The position numbers were made by a program, and so were the translations under genes. 64,000 bases of DNA from JAJAZB01 sp964244295 (GTDB lineage: Bacteria; Bacteroidota; Bacteroidia; Cytophagales; Spirosomataceae), in the NCBI GenBank assembly GCA_964244295.1, contig CAXTIG010000002.1:186001-250000 (forward strand). The letters run 5' to 3'. The notes below the pieces were generated by a model that was not told where the DNA came from, ran no database searches, and saw only the letters and a list, made by a program, of their open reading frames with translations. The stretch's first letter is position 1; every line of letters starts with the position of its first letter. This document shows, in pieces, positions 25,341 through 32,531 of the stretch.

Positions 25341-26270
25341 ATGATAAAAATTTGTTTACTCACTTTCTGCCTTTTCCTCCCTACCCTGCTTTTTGCCCAG
25401 GACTACTACGATTCAACCGCCGTTCCGAAAAAACAGGTCTTCGTCCGCTTAAAAGACGGCACCACGCTCCGGGGTCGATTGCTCTCCACCCGCGACAACG
25501 AAGTTCGCTTACAGACGGACAACCTCGGTATCATTGTGCTGGAACTGACTCGCATCGCCGAAATCAGCGAGGTGGAAGGGTTCAATCGGAACGGACGATT
25601 TTATTTTCGCACCCCGTTCTACACCAATTATTTCGTTTCGCCCACGGCCATGACCTTGCGCCAGGGCGAAGCCACGTACCAAAACACGTACCTGTTTTTT
25701 AATGGTGTCAATTTTGGGGTAACGGATAACTTCACGCTGGGTGGTGGTGCGCTGTTCTTGCCTGGTGTTCCCACTCAACTCCTGTTTTTCACTCCCAAGA
25801 TTTCTTTCAACCGAAACGGAGCCGTGAAAGTCGCAGCGGGCACGGTGGCTTTCGTCTTGTTTGAAACGCGGTACCGCTACACCGGCGGTAGCAGCCAATC
25901 CTATCGAAACACGCAGGCAGGTGGGGTGTTTTACGGCGCGGTCACCTTTGGAGACGAAGAAAAACACGGCACCATCACGGCGGGTTGGGCCTACGGCGGC
26001 GGGGAGGTTGCCAATTCGCCCGTCATCACGGCGAGTTACTTAGCGAGGGTGAGTCGAAGGGTGGCCGTGATGACCGAAAACTGGCTGATTCCGGGCACCC
26101 GAAACGACTTTGCGACCAGTATTTTATCGGGGGGAATCCGGCTTTCCGGCGAACGGTTCGGTGGTGATTTCGGACTCTGGATCCCGCTGGGAACCGGCAC
26201 TGAATTCGTCACCGTTCCCTACGCGAGTTTCAAGCTGAAATTTGGGAAGAAAAAAAATGGAGTCGATTAG
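25341..26270 (+). CDS. Exported beta-rich outer-membrane-type protein
   Basis: A 309-residue protein with a signal peptide (1-19, LLFAQ). Residues 30-75 (VFVRLKDGTTLRGRLL, then VRLQTDNLGIIVLEL) look like a small barrel of the Sm/SH3 kind, seen at the N termini of some Bacteroidota envelope proteins. The rest (about 90-305) consists of alternating strands with GGG and aromatic girdles, as in an outer-membrane beta-barrel of about 10-12 strands. Function is unknown. It is transcribed divergently from the aminotransferase; the last four bases overlap the convergent ATP-grasp-like gene. Confidence 0.7.
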   Translation: MIKICLLTFCLFLPTLLFAQDYYDSTAVPKKQVFVRLKDGTTLRGRLLSTRDNEVRLQTDNLGIIVLELTRIAEISEVEGFNRNGRFYFRTPFYTNYFVSPTAMTLRQGEATYQNTYLFFNGVNFGVTDNFTLGGGALFLPGVPTQLLFFTPKISFNRNGAVKVAAGTVAFVLFETRYRYTGGSSQSYRNTQAGGVFYGAVTFGDEEKHGTITAGWAYGGGEVANSPVITASYLARVSRRVAVMTENWLIPGTRNDFATSILSGGIRLSGERFGGDFGLWIPLGTGTEFVTVPYASFKLKFGKKKNGVD

Positions 26271-27466
26271 CGCGGCTCGAAGAAACAACTGCTGCCGCCC
26301 ACCCAGGTAAAATCCTTGTTGAAGCGCACCCCGATCATCTCGCCCCGGCTCAAGCGGGCCAGGTTGGTGAGCAGTTTTGGTCGCTCGTCGCCATCGTTCC
26401 AGACGTACAGCATCCGAATTTCGCACTTCACCCGGCTCCCGTCGGGCGTGAGGATGACCGGCTCGTAGGCTACTTTTCGCTGGAGGAGGTAGGCGTGTTT
26501 TTCTTCGATGGCTTCGAGGTCCTCCTTCGTCGGGTGCAGGTTTACGCCACTTCCGGCAAAACTGAACAGCGGTTTGAGGACGTAATTTTCTAAATCGTCG
26601 GGAAACGCGCCGTAGTACGAATCCAGAAATTTACTTTCGGGGATGTGCGGCCCGCTCAGGAAGGGCAGCGTGTATTTGCTGATTCGAAAAAACCAGTTGG
26701 GGTGCCCGACCCAGGTCACCTCCACGTCGTCGGTGAGGTGGAATTCGGTTTTTAAATCCGGGAAATTTTGTAAGTCGTCAAAAATCAGGCGGTTGTAGAT
26801 TCGTTTGATTTCAGTTTTCATCCCGTCGCGGTCGTAAAAAAGAGTTTTCCCCTCTTTCTGGATCTTCGTCAGGCAAACCTGCCGGACACCGATCAGCGCC
26901 TCGGTCACGGCGAAGTCGACGCGGGTTTTTTGTTTCTCCGGGAAAATTTCCAGCAAAATCACGTGCTCCGGCGCTTCTCCACCCAGAATCACCCGCTTTA
27001 GTTCGGCTACGTACCCGGCCTGGTCGGCTACGCTGAAATAGCTGCTCCAATCCGCCGGAAAAGAAAAATGCCGCCGGTACGTTTCCGAAACGTGGGTTTG
27101 GAATCCGAAAATCGACGGGAATCCTTGCAACTCGATGAGTTGGGGAGTCAACGCGCCGGTCTCGTCCTGGCACACGGCGAAGTCGATCGCCAGAAAACTG
27201 CTGTGCCCATTTTCATTCGGAACGGCCTGCCCTTCGGGAATGGCCCCGGCGGTTTTATCCTTAAAATCCGGCGCGGCGATCACGTCCACGATTCCTTCGC
27301 AGGCATCCACGAGTTGCTGGCCGAGGGATTTGGGCACGAACACCGGCGTTTCGGCCACCCGAAATTCCAACTGACCGGGGTACGGCGCATTGAGATCAGC
27401 CAGAAATCCCTGATAAGTTTTTTCGGAAAATTCGCGGTTAAACCGGTCGCGTAGGTCGGGTTGCAT
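26267..27466 (-). CDS. ATP-grasp-like ligase (second ligase of the amidoligase cluster)
   Basis: A 399-residue protein with no family I can name with certainty, but an ATP-grasp-like layout. Residues 90-125 hold AIDFAVCQ and LIELQGFPSIF. The C-terminal half has NYVLKPLFSFAGSGV (candidate ATP lysine and glycine loop), the hinge-like LLQRKVAYEPVI, the CEIRMLYVW strand and a final GGSSCFFEP. This order fits peptide or amide ligases. It is the last gene of a five-gene minus-strand run, starting 12 bases after the amidotransferase gene ends, and was probably co-transcribed with it. The predicted reaction is an ATP-dependent carboxylate-amine ligation; the substrates are unknown. Confidence 0.6.
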   Translation of the reverse strand: MQPDLRDRFNREFSEKTYQGFLADLNAPYPGQLEFRVAETPVFVPKSLGQQLVDACEGIVDVIAAPDFKDKTAGAIPEGQAVPNENGHSSFLAIDFAVCQDETGALTPQLIELQGFPSIFGFQTHVSETYRRHFSFPADWSSYFSVADQAGYVAELKRVILGGEAPEHVILLEIFPEKQKTRVDFAVTEALIGVRQVCLTKIQKEGKTLFYDRDGMKTEIKRIYNRLIFDDLQNFPDLKTEFHLTDDVEVTWVGHPNWFFRISKYTLPFLSGPHIPESKFLDSYYGAFPDDLENYVLKPLFSFAGSGVNLHPTKEDLEAIEEKHAYLLQRKVAYEPVILTPDGSRVKCEIRMLYVWNDGDERPKLLTNLARLSRGEMIGVRFNKDFTWVGGSSCFFEPR

Positions 27467-27477
27467 GGTGGGGGGAA

Positions 27478-28293
27478 CTACTCCGCCCCATTCCGGGCGG
27501 CGTGTAAAAAAGAAGGAATCAGCACCGATTCGGTCAGCAGAATTTTGTCGGGGTCGTTTAGATGTTCCACCATATCGAGGTACTTGGCCTCACCGTGGTT
27601 TTCGATGACGTGCAGCCGCTTTTCGGCGGTTTGAAAATACCGCAGCATTCCCTCGGCGTCGGCTTCGGGGTGAAACTGCGTACCGAACACCTCCGGCGAA
27701 AATCGAATCGCCATCACGGCGCGTTCCAGTTCCACGTGGGGGCGTTCTTTTTCGAGGCAAAGCACCCGCCCGCCAAACTCAGCAATTCGATCGACATCGG
27801 GTTGGATGAGTTGGTACTCGCGCGAATCGACGGCGTAAAACGGCTCGGGCAGCAAGTCAAAAAAGGGTTCCTCTTCGCCCTCCTCCGTTTTGTGAATCGG
27901 AAACGTGCCAAACGAGGTAGAACGCCGCCGCGTGACCCGCCCGAAACCGAGGTGATGCGCGACCATCTGAAACGAGTGGCAAATTAAAAACAGGTGCTTT
28001 TTGGGGGCAGCATTTCGCTGATTGTGGGCCAGGATTTCGTCGATAAGCGAAAAATAATCGCGGCCCCAGCCGTCGGTATCGAGCGGGTCGCCCGGCCCGC
28101 CGGAAGAAATGAACACGTCGAAATCCTCAACCGCCGGGACTATTTTTTCCTGACGAACGTCGAACTCCATCACCTGCATCTCTGGTGCCGTGCTTTCCCG
28201 AAATTCCTCCACCAATTGCCGGATGCAGCGCATTCCTTCGTTGGGGTGGCCGTTGTATAAATCCAGAATGGCGAGGCGTAGAGGGGAGTTCAT
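27478..28293 (-). CDS. Class I glutamine amidotransferase-like protein
   Basis: A 271-residue protein of the class I GATase fold. Residues 60-68 (VFISSGGPG) are the oxyanion strand region. The catalytic triad appears complete: Cys105 in LICHSFQ, and His208 and Glu210 in QFHPEAD. It would release ammonia from glutamine or act as a gamma-glutamyl peptidase on a related bond. No synthetase domain is fused, so its ammonia acceptor or substrate should be supplied by a neighbouring ligase. It lies 23 bases downstream of the GCS2-like gene and 11 upstream of the second ATP-grasp gene. Confidence 0.82.
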   Translation of the reverse strand: MNSPLRLAILDLYNGHPNEGMRCIRQLVEEFRESTAPEMQVMEFDVRQEKIVPAVEDFDVFISSGGPGDPLDTDGWGRDYFSLIDEILAHNQRNAAPKKHLFLICHSFQMVAHHLGFGRVTRRRSTSFGTFPIHKTEEGEEEPFFDLLPEPFYAVDSREYQLIQPDVDRIAEFGGRVLCLEKERPHVELERAVMAIRFSPEVFGTQFHPEADAEGMLRYFQTAEKRLHVIENHGEAKYLDMVEHLNDPDKILLTESVLIPSFLHAARNGAE

Positions 28294-28297
28294 TCGG

Positions 28298-28305
28298 CAA
28301 AAATA
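28298..28305 (-). promoter_or_regulatory. Possible internal -7 promoter element
   Basis: TATTTTTG on the minus strand lies in the 23-base gap before the amidotransferase gene. No -33 TTTG is evident, so this is weak; if real it would let the last two cluster genes be transcribed alone. Confidence 0.3.
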
Positions 28306-28316
28306 CGGGTTGCGCT

Positions 28317-29417
28317 TCAGATCACCCCGTAACGGGTCTCCTCCACAATGTAATCGACCACCTGCTTCAAATCGCGGGTGCGCTCCCAGACTTCAAGCTG
28401 CCGGTCGGCCCCGGTACCCATTTCCAGGATTTTATCGAGGTATTCCACCTCGTGCCGACTGCCGAGTTCATCGACCACGTCGTCAATAAAATCGAGCAAT
28501 TCATGCGCGAGGTGGGCGTAGGGCACTTCTTCCTGCTTACCAAAGTCGATGAGTTTGCCCTGAATGCCGTACCGGGCCGCGCGCCATTTATTTTCGTTGA
28601 TGAGCACTTTGCGGTAAGGCCGGAAGCTGAGATTGGACTTCATCAGTTTGTAAATCTTCGCCACGATGGCCTGCATCAGCGCCGCCAGGCAAATCGTTTC
28701 GTCCACGCGCATGACCACATCGCAAATCCGAAATTCGATGGTGTCGAAGTACGGGTGCAGGCGGATATCCCACCAGATTTTCTTGCCGTTGTCGATGCAA
28801 TTGGTTTTCACCAGCAAGGCGATGTACTCGTCGTACTCGGCGGCAGAGGAGAAAAATTCGGGGATGCCCGTGCGCGGAAATTTATCGAACACCTTCGAGC
28901 GGTACGACTTGAAGCCGGTGTTGCGCCCGCACCAAAACGGCGAGTTGGTGCTCAGGGCGTAAATGTGCGGCAGGAAATACCGCACGGCGTTCATGATCTG
29001 AATGCCTAAGTTGCGGCTTTCGATGCCCACGTGGCAGTGAAAGCCGAAAATCAGGTTGGAGCGGGCCACGTCGCGCAGTTCGTCGATGAGCTGGTCGTAG
29101 CGCTCGTTGGGCGTAATGAGTTGGTCCACCCAGTCGCTGAAGGGGTGTGTTCCGGCGGCGGCGATTTTGAGGTTCTGGCGGTCGGCGAGTTCGATGATTT
29201 CCTTTCGCAGAAACGTCACTTCGCGCCGGGCTTCCTCGATGTTGTGGCAAATGTTGGTGCCCACTTCCACCACGGCCTGGTGCATTTCGGCCTTCACGCG
29301 CTCCTGGAGGACAATCTTGCCCCCATCGACGATTTTGCTCATGTGCGAGCGCAACTCCCGGCTATCCGGGTCGATCGTCTGAAATTCTTCTTCGATTCCA
29401 AGGGTGAATGTGGGCAT
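28317..29417 (-). CDS. GCS2-type carboxylate-amine ligase (glutamate-cysteine ligase-like)
   Basis: A 366-residue ligase of the GCS2 / YbdK family, related to glutamine synthetase and gamma-glutamylcysteine ligase. The start TLGIEEEFQTID carries the metal-binding acids, and GFHCHVGI (His127, His129) is the family core. RLHPYFDTIEFRICD and RPYRKVLINENKWRAARYG follow. It joins an amine to a carboxylate using ATP; the real substrates of this branch are largely unknown. The ATG at 29415-29417 gives the canonical start; the longer frame runs into a hairpin. It is the third gene of the cluster, and a 28-base hairpin lies just upstream. Confidence 0.85.
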   Translation of the reverse strand: MPTFTLGIEEEFQTIDPDSRELRSHMSKIVDGGKIVLQERVKAEMHQAVVEVGTNICHNIEEARREVTFLRKEIIELADRQNLKIAAAGTHPFSDWVDQLITPNERYDQLIDELRDVARSNLIFGFHCHVGIESRNLGIQIMNAVRYFLPHIYALSTNSPFWCGRNTGFKSYRSKVFDKFPRTGIPEFFSSAAEYDEYIALLVKTNCIDNGKKIWWDIRLHPYFDTIEFRICDVVMRVDETICLAALMQAIVAKIYKLMKSNLSFRPYRKVLINENKWRAARYGIQGKLIDFGKQEEVPYAHLAHELLDFIDDVVDELGSRHEVEYLDKILEMGTGADRQLEVWERTRDLKQVVDYIVEETRYGVI

Positions 29418-29431
29418 TTTTTTTAGAGTAG

Positions 29432-29513
29432 AGAGGATAGAGGAGAGTGGATAGAGGACTGAGAAATGCAGTTTGACGTTTATCTGTCCTCTATCCACTC
29501 TCCTCTATCCTCT
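29432..29513. repeat. Tandem-word hairpin between the ligase genes
   Basis: The arms 29432-29459 and 29486-29513 are perfect 28-base reverse complements and are made of repeated GGATAGAGG/GAGTGGATAGAGG words. It separates the first ATP-grasp gene from the GCS2-like gene and may act as an attenuator or processing site. Confidence 0.85.
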
Positions 29514-29516
29514 GAT

Positions 29517-30566
29517 TTACGCTTTTTTCGCTTTCTTTTTGGTCTCTTCTTTCGCTGGCTTCGCTTCCACTTTTTCGGCTTTCTCCACGTCGCCTTTGGC
29601 GAGGTTGTTCATCGAAAGGTTCATGGCGCTGGTGCGGACAAAGCTGCCCCAAGTGAGGTTCATTTTTCCGGGCTGGTTGGCCTCGGCGCGTTCGATGGCG
29701 TAGGTCGCGGCGGTCTCCACCACCCACTCGAAGTTTTCCTGACCCACCGAATACACGTCGGCATCGGGAGCCGGGTTACAAAAATCGATGGCGATGGGGA
29801 TGCCATCGCGGACGGCGAATTCGACCGTGTTGAAGTCGTAGCCCAGCGCGTGGTTGAGCCGGAGGACGTAGTCTTCGATCGTTTTCAAAAGCTTTTTACC
29901 TTCCGGCCCTTCGGGGAAACTCGCCGCGTAGCGCAGGTGGTGGGGGTTTCGGGGTTCGTAGGGCATGATTTTCACGTACTTGCCGCCGATGCAGTAGCAG
30001 CGGTAGTATTCGGTGAAATCGATGGCTTCCTGAAGCAACATCACCAACTGTCCCGTTTCACCGAACGATTTGAACAACTCGTCGGGGTTGTCGACTTTGT
30101 ACACGCTTTTCCAACCGCCGCCCGCGTGGGGTTTCATGAAAGCCGGGAAGCCGATGTACTTGAAGATCTCCTCCCAGGGCATCATTTGCAGGTTCCGGAA
30201 CGACGTTTCCTGGGTGTCCGTCGGGCGCTCGTGCGAGGGCAGGATCACCGTTTTCGGCACCGGAACGCCCACCTGGGTGGCGAGGCAATTGTTGAAAAAC
30301 TTCTCGTCGGCGCTCCACCAGAAGGGGTTGTTGATCACCGCCGTACCCATCAGGGCCGCGTTTTTGAGGTAAGCCCGGTAAAAGGGCACGTCCTGCGAAA
30401 TGCGGTCGATGATGACGGCGTAGTCGGTGGCTTCGCCCTGCACCACCTGCCCAATGCTGACGGGTTCGGCGACGAAGCTTTTCCCGCCCGTTTTCTGATT
30501 GACGCGTTCGACGAACGCCTGCGGGAAGGTACTTTCCATCCCGTGGAGGATTCCGATTTTTTTCAT
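29517..30566 (-). CDS. ATP-grasp ligase with lysine-rich C-terminal tail
   Basis: A 349-residue ATP-grasp protein. The N-terminal pre-ATP-grasp domain ends near residue 95. The ATP-binding lysine and glycine loop are seen in FPAFMKPHAGGGWKS (Lys145), followed by the hinge-like LLQEAIDFTEYYR, and the metal site by VEFAVRDGIPIAIDFCNPAPD-like residues with Asp and Asn in DFCNP. The family joins an acylphosphate to an amine. The tail from about 325 (KAEKVEAKPAKEETKKKAKK) is lysine- and alanine-rich and disordered, as seen in nucleic-acid-binding tails. It is the second gene of the cluster. Confidence 0.85.
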   Translation of the reverse strand: MKKIGILHGMESTFPQAFVERVNQKTGGKSFVAEPVSIGQVVQGEATDYAVIIDRISQDVPFYRAYLKNAALMGTAVINNPFWWSADEKFFNNCLATQVGVPVPKTVILPSHERPTDTQETSFRNLQMMPWEEIFKYIGFPAFMKPHAGGGWKSVYKVDNPDELFKSFGETGQLVMLLQEAIDFTEYYRCYCIGGKYVKIMPYEPRNPHHLRYAASFPEGPEGKKLLKTIEDYVLRLNHALGYDFNTVEFAVRDGIPIAIDFCNPAPDADVYSVGQENFEWVVETAATYAIERAEANQPGKMNLTWGSFVRTSAMNLSMNNLAKGDVEKAEKVEAKPAKEETKKKAKKA

Positions 30567-30584
30567 GGGTTTTTATTTTATCCG

Positions 30585-30610
30585 GTCATCCTGGGCTTAC
30601 GAAGAATGAC
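30585..30610. repeat. Degenerate short inverted repeat
   Basis: GTCATCCTGGGCTTACGAAGAATGAC forms an imperfect hairpin. It resembles a decayed member of the CTGAGC...GAAG repeat family. Confidence 0.45.
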
Positions 30611-30622
30611 AGCTTGAGGAAT

Positions 30623-31330
30623 TTACAGGTTTGAAAGGTACGATGGAAACATTTCCCGCCAGATGGGCCAGTCGTGGTTGCCGAAAGGCCGGTCGTCTAA
30701 ATCATGACGGATATTTTTTCGGCTCAGTATCCCCGACATCCGGTAGTTGTCGGATTTGCAGAAATCGTGTTCGGCGGTGCCGAGTTTGATGCATTTCATC
30801 TGCCAAAGCGCCGGGTTGGTGGCGTTGGGCAGGTAATCGGGCGGGTTATTGAAGTACACGTTGTCGTCGTAGTACCCGTCCATGAACGAACGGATGTCGA
30901 AGGCGGCCCCCATCGCAAACACGTGCGAGACGAGTTCGGGATGGCGAAAGGCGAAGTTGGCGGCGTGAAACCCGCCGAAACTGCACCCGGCCACGGCGAC
31001 TTTCGGCACGTTGCACTCTTTCTGAATGAACGGCACCAGTTCTTCGGCCAGAAAACGGTCGTAGAGGTTGTGGTTGAGAATCCGGACCGAGGGGTGCAGG
31101 TGCTTGGCGTACCAGCTGTCTTTGTCGATGCTGTCGGGGCAGTACACCTTCGCCACGCCGTTGGTCAGGTGCCAGTACACGGACTCGATGAGGCGGAAAT
31201 CTTTGGCTTCGTGGAAGCGCCCCATCGTGGTCGGAAAAATAATCACGGGGTAGCCCCAATGCCCGTAGGTGAGCATTTCGTTGTCGCGGCCGAGGTGGTG
31301 CGAGTAGTAGCGGAGGTAGCGTTCTTCCAA
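30623..31330 (-). CDS. Alpha/beta-hydrolase esterase of the amidoligase cluster
   Basis: A 235-residue esterase-D / putative-esterase type alpha/beta hydrolase. The nucleophile is Ser117 in the elbow AGCSFGG, and the likely catalytic His219 lies in GNHDWPIW near the C terminus. It opens with RYYSHHLGRDNEMLTYGHWGYP, typical of this family. It is the first gene of the five-gene ligase run. The start is TTG at 31330 (MEERYLRYY), as no upstream ATG or GTG is in frame; an ATT just upstream is possible. Likely roles are hydrolysis or release of an ester or thioester intermediate of the cluster's product. Confidence 0.82.
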   Translation of the reverse strand: MEERYLRYYSHHLGRDNEMLTYGHWGYPVIIFPTTMGRFHEAKDFRLIESVYWHLTNGVAKVYCPDSIDKDSWYAKHLHPSVRILNHNLYDRFLAEELVPFIQKECNVPKVAVAGCSFGGFHAANFAFRHPELVSHVFAMGAAFDIRSFMDGYYDDNVYFNNPPDYLPNATNPALWQMKCIKLGTAEHDFCKSDNYRMSGILSRKNIRHDLDDRPFGNHDWPIWREMFPSYLSNL

Positions 31331-31483
31331 AATGTCCTTTTTTAATCGTTGAAAATCAGGGCCTTTATTTTCTTTTAGGACGGTTCAGAGGCACTCTACG
31401 GGGAGCGAAGTGCGGGAAAAATAGGAAAGGTTTCCCAGCCTGCCAACTTCCCGGCCCGATTTTCAGGCCCGCGCCGCGTTTCG

Positions 31484-31491
31484 TAGCTTTG
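31484..31491 (+). promoter_or_regulatory. Putative -7 promoter element of the divergent esterase
   Basis: TAGCTTTG matches TAnnTTTG and lies seven bases before the ATG at 31499. A TTTTC at about 31460 could be a weak -33 element. Confidence 0.45.
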
Positions 31492-31498
31492 CTTACCC

Positions 31499-32338
31499 AT
31501 GATTTCGATTGCCCTTCCCAGCCCCGACGCTCCCCTACCCGCCGTCACGGCCCGACACGACCGCCTGTTTTCCCAACAACTCCAGCGCGCCGTCGAACTG
31601 ACCATTCTGCTGCCCCCCGGTTACAGTGCCGCGTCCGGCCCGTTTCCGGTGCTGTACCTCAACGACGGTCAGGACCTCGAACGGCTGCGAATGACTGCCC
31701 TGCTGGATTCGTTGTATGAGAAAAAAAACCTGCCTCCGCTTGTGGTGGTGGGCATCCACGCCAACCAGGACCGGCTCAACGAATACGGCACTGCCGCCCA
31801 GGCCGACTACAAAGGCCGGGGGGCCAAAGCCGGAAAATACGCGCAGTTCGTGCTCAGTGAACTAATGCCCTACATCGAAAAATCGCTGCGGGTGGCGACT
31901 GGTCCAACGGCCACGGCCATCGCCGGATTTTCGCTGGGCGGTCTTTCGGCGCTCGACCTGGCCTGGGCGCATCCCGAACGCTTCGGGAAAGTGGGCGTCT
32001 TTTCCGGCTCGCTCTGGTGGCGCAAAAAAGCGTACGAAGAGGGCTACGACGACCACAACGACCGCATCATGCATTCGCTGATTCGGCATTCGGTCAATAA
32101 TCCCGCTTTGAAATTCTGGTTTGAGGCCGGAACGGAGGACGAAACCTCGGATCGCAATAAAAACGGGGTGATCGATGCCATCGACGACACCCTCGACCTG
32201 ATCGGGGAACTCCGGGCGAAAGGCTACCGCGACGGGGCCGATTTCGAGTACGTGGAGGTGAAGGGCGGCAAACACAACCAGGAAACCTGGGCGGGGGTGA
32301 TGCCGGAATTTTTGCGCTGGGCATTTGCTCAAAAGTAG
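31499..32338 (+). CDS. Esterase (enterochelin-esterase-like alpha/beta hydrolase)
   Basis: A 279-residue esterase of the putative-esterase family. The nucleophile is Ser145 in AGFSLGGLSA and the base is likely His259 in GGKHNQETW. The N-terminal part lacks a signal peptide, so it is probably cytosolic. It is transcribed divergently from the ligase cluster and may belong to the same pathway, but could also be independent. The sequence NGVIDAIDDTLDL lies between the nucleophile and the His and may hold the acid. Confidence 0.8.
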   Translation: MISIALPSPDAPLPAVTARHDRLFSQQLQRAVELTILLPPGYSAASGPFPVLYLNDGQDLERLRMTALLDSLYEKKNLPPLVVVGIHANQDRLNEYGTAAQADYKGRGAKAGKYAQFVLSELMPYIEKSLRVATGPTATAIAGFSLGGLSALDLAWAHPERFGKVGVFSGSLWWRKKAYEEGYDDHNDRIMHSLIRHSVNNPALKFWFEAGTEDETSDRNKNGVIDAIDDTLDLIGELRAKGYRDGADFEYVEVKGGKHNQETWAGVMPEFLRWAFAQK

Positions 32339-32361
32339 TTTAGGCTCGATGCCGATGAAAT

Positions 32362-32426
32362 TCCCGCAGATGGCGCAGATTTTCGCAGACTGAAATCTTC
32401 TGCGAAAATCTGCGCCATCTGCGGGA
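32362..32426. repeat. Tandem-word hairpin (GCAGAT words)
   Basis: The arms 32362-32389 and 32399-32426 are perfect 28-base reverse complements around a nine-base loop. The arm contains repeated GCAGAT-like words (GCAGATGGCGCAGAT). It lies between the esterase and the DUF5686 gene. Confidence 0.85.
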
Positions 32427-32531
32427 AATTTTTCCGGATGTTTTTGCCAAAACCTGTTAAAAGTCGTTAAGGAATTGCAACGGTGGCCGTTCTGCTACCA
32501 TCTTCCCGAAAAAACGCGATTCCAGCTTTCC

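Noticed and set aside
29466..30617. Plus-strand ORF of 383 codons opposite the first ATP-grasp ligase
   Set aside because: Compositionally an antisense shadow; the minus-strand product has conserved ATP-grasp motifs.
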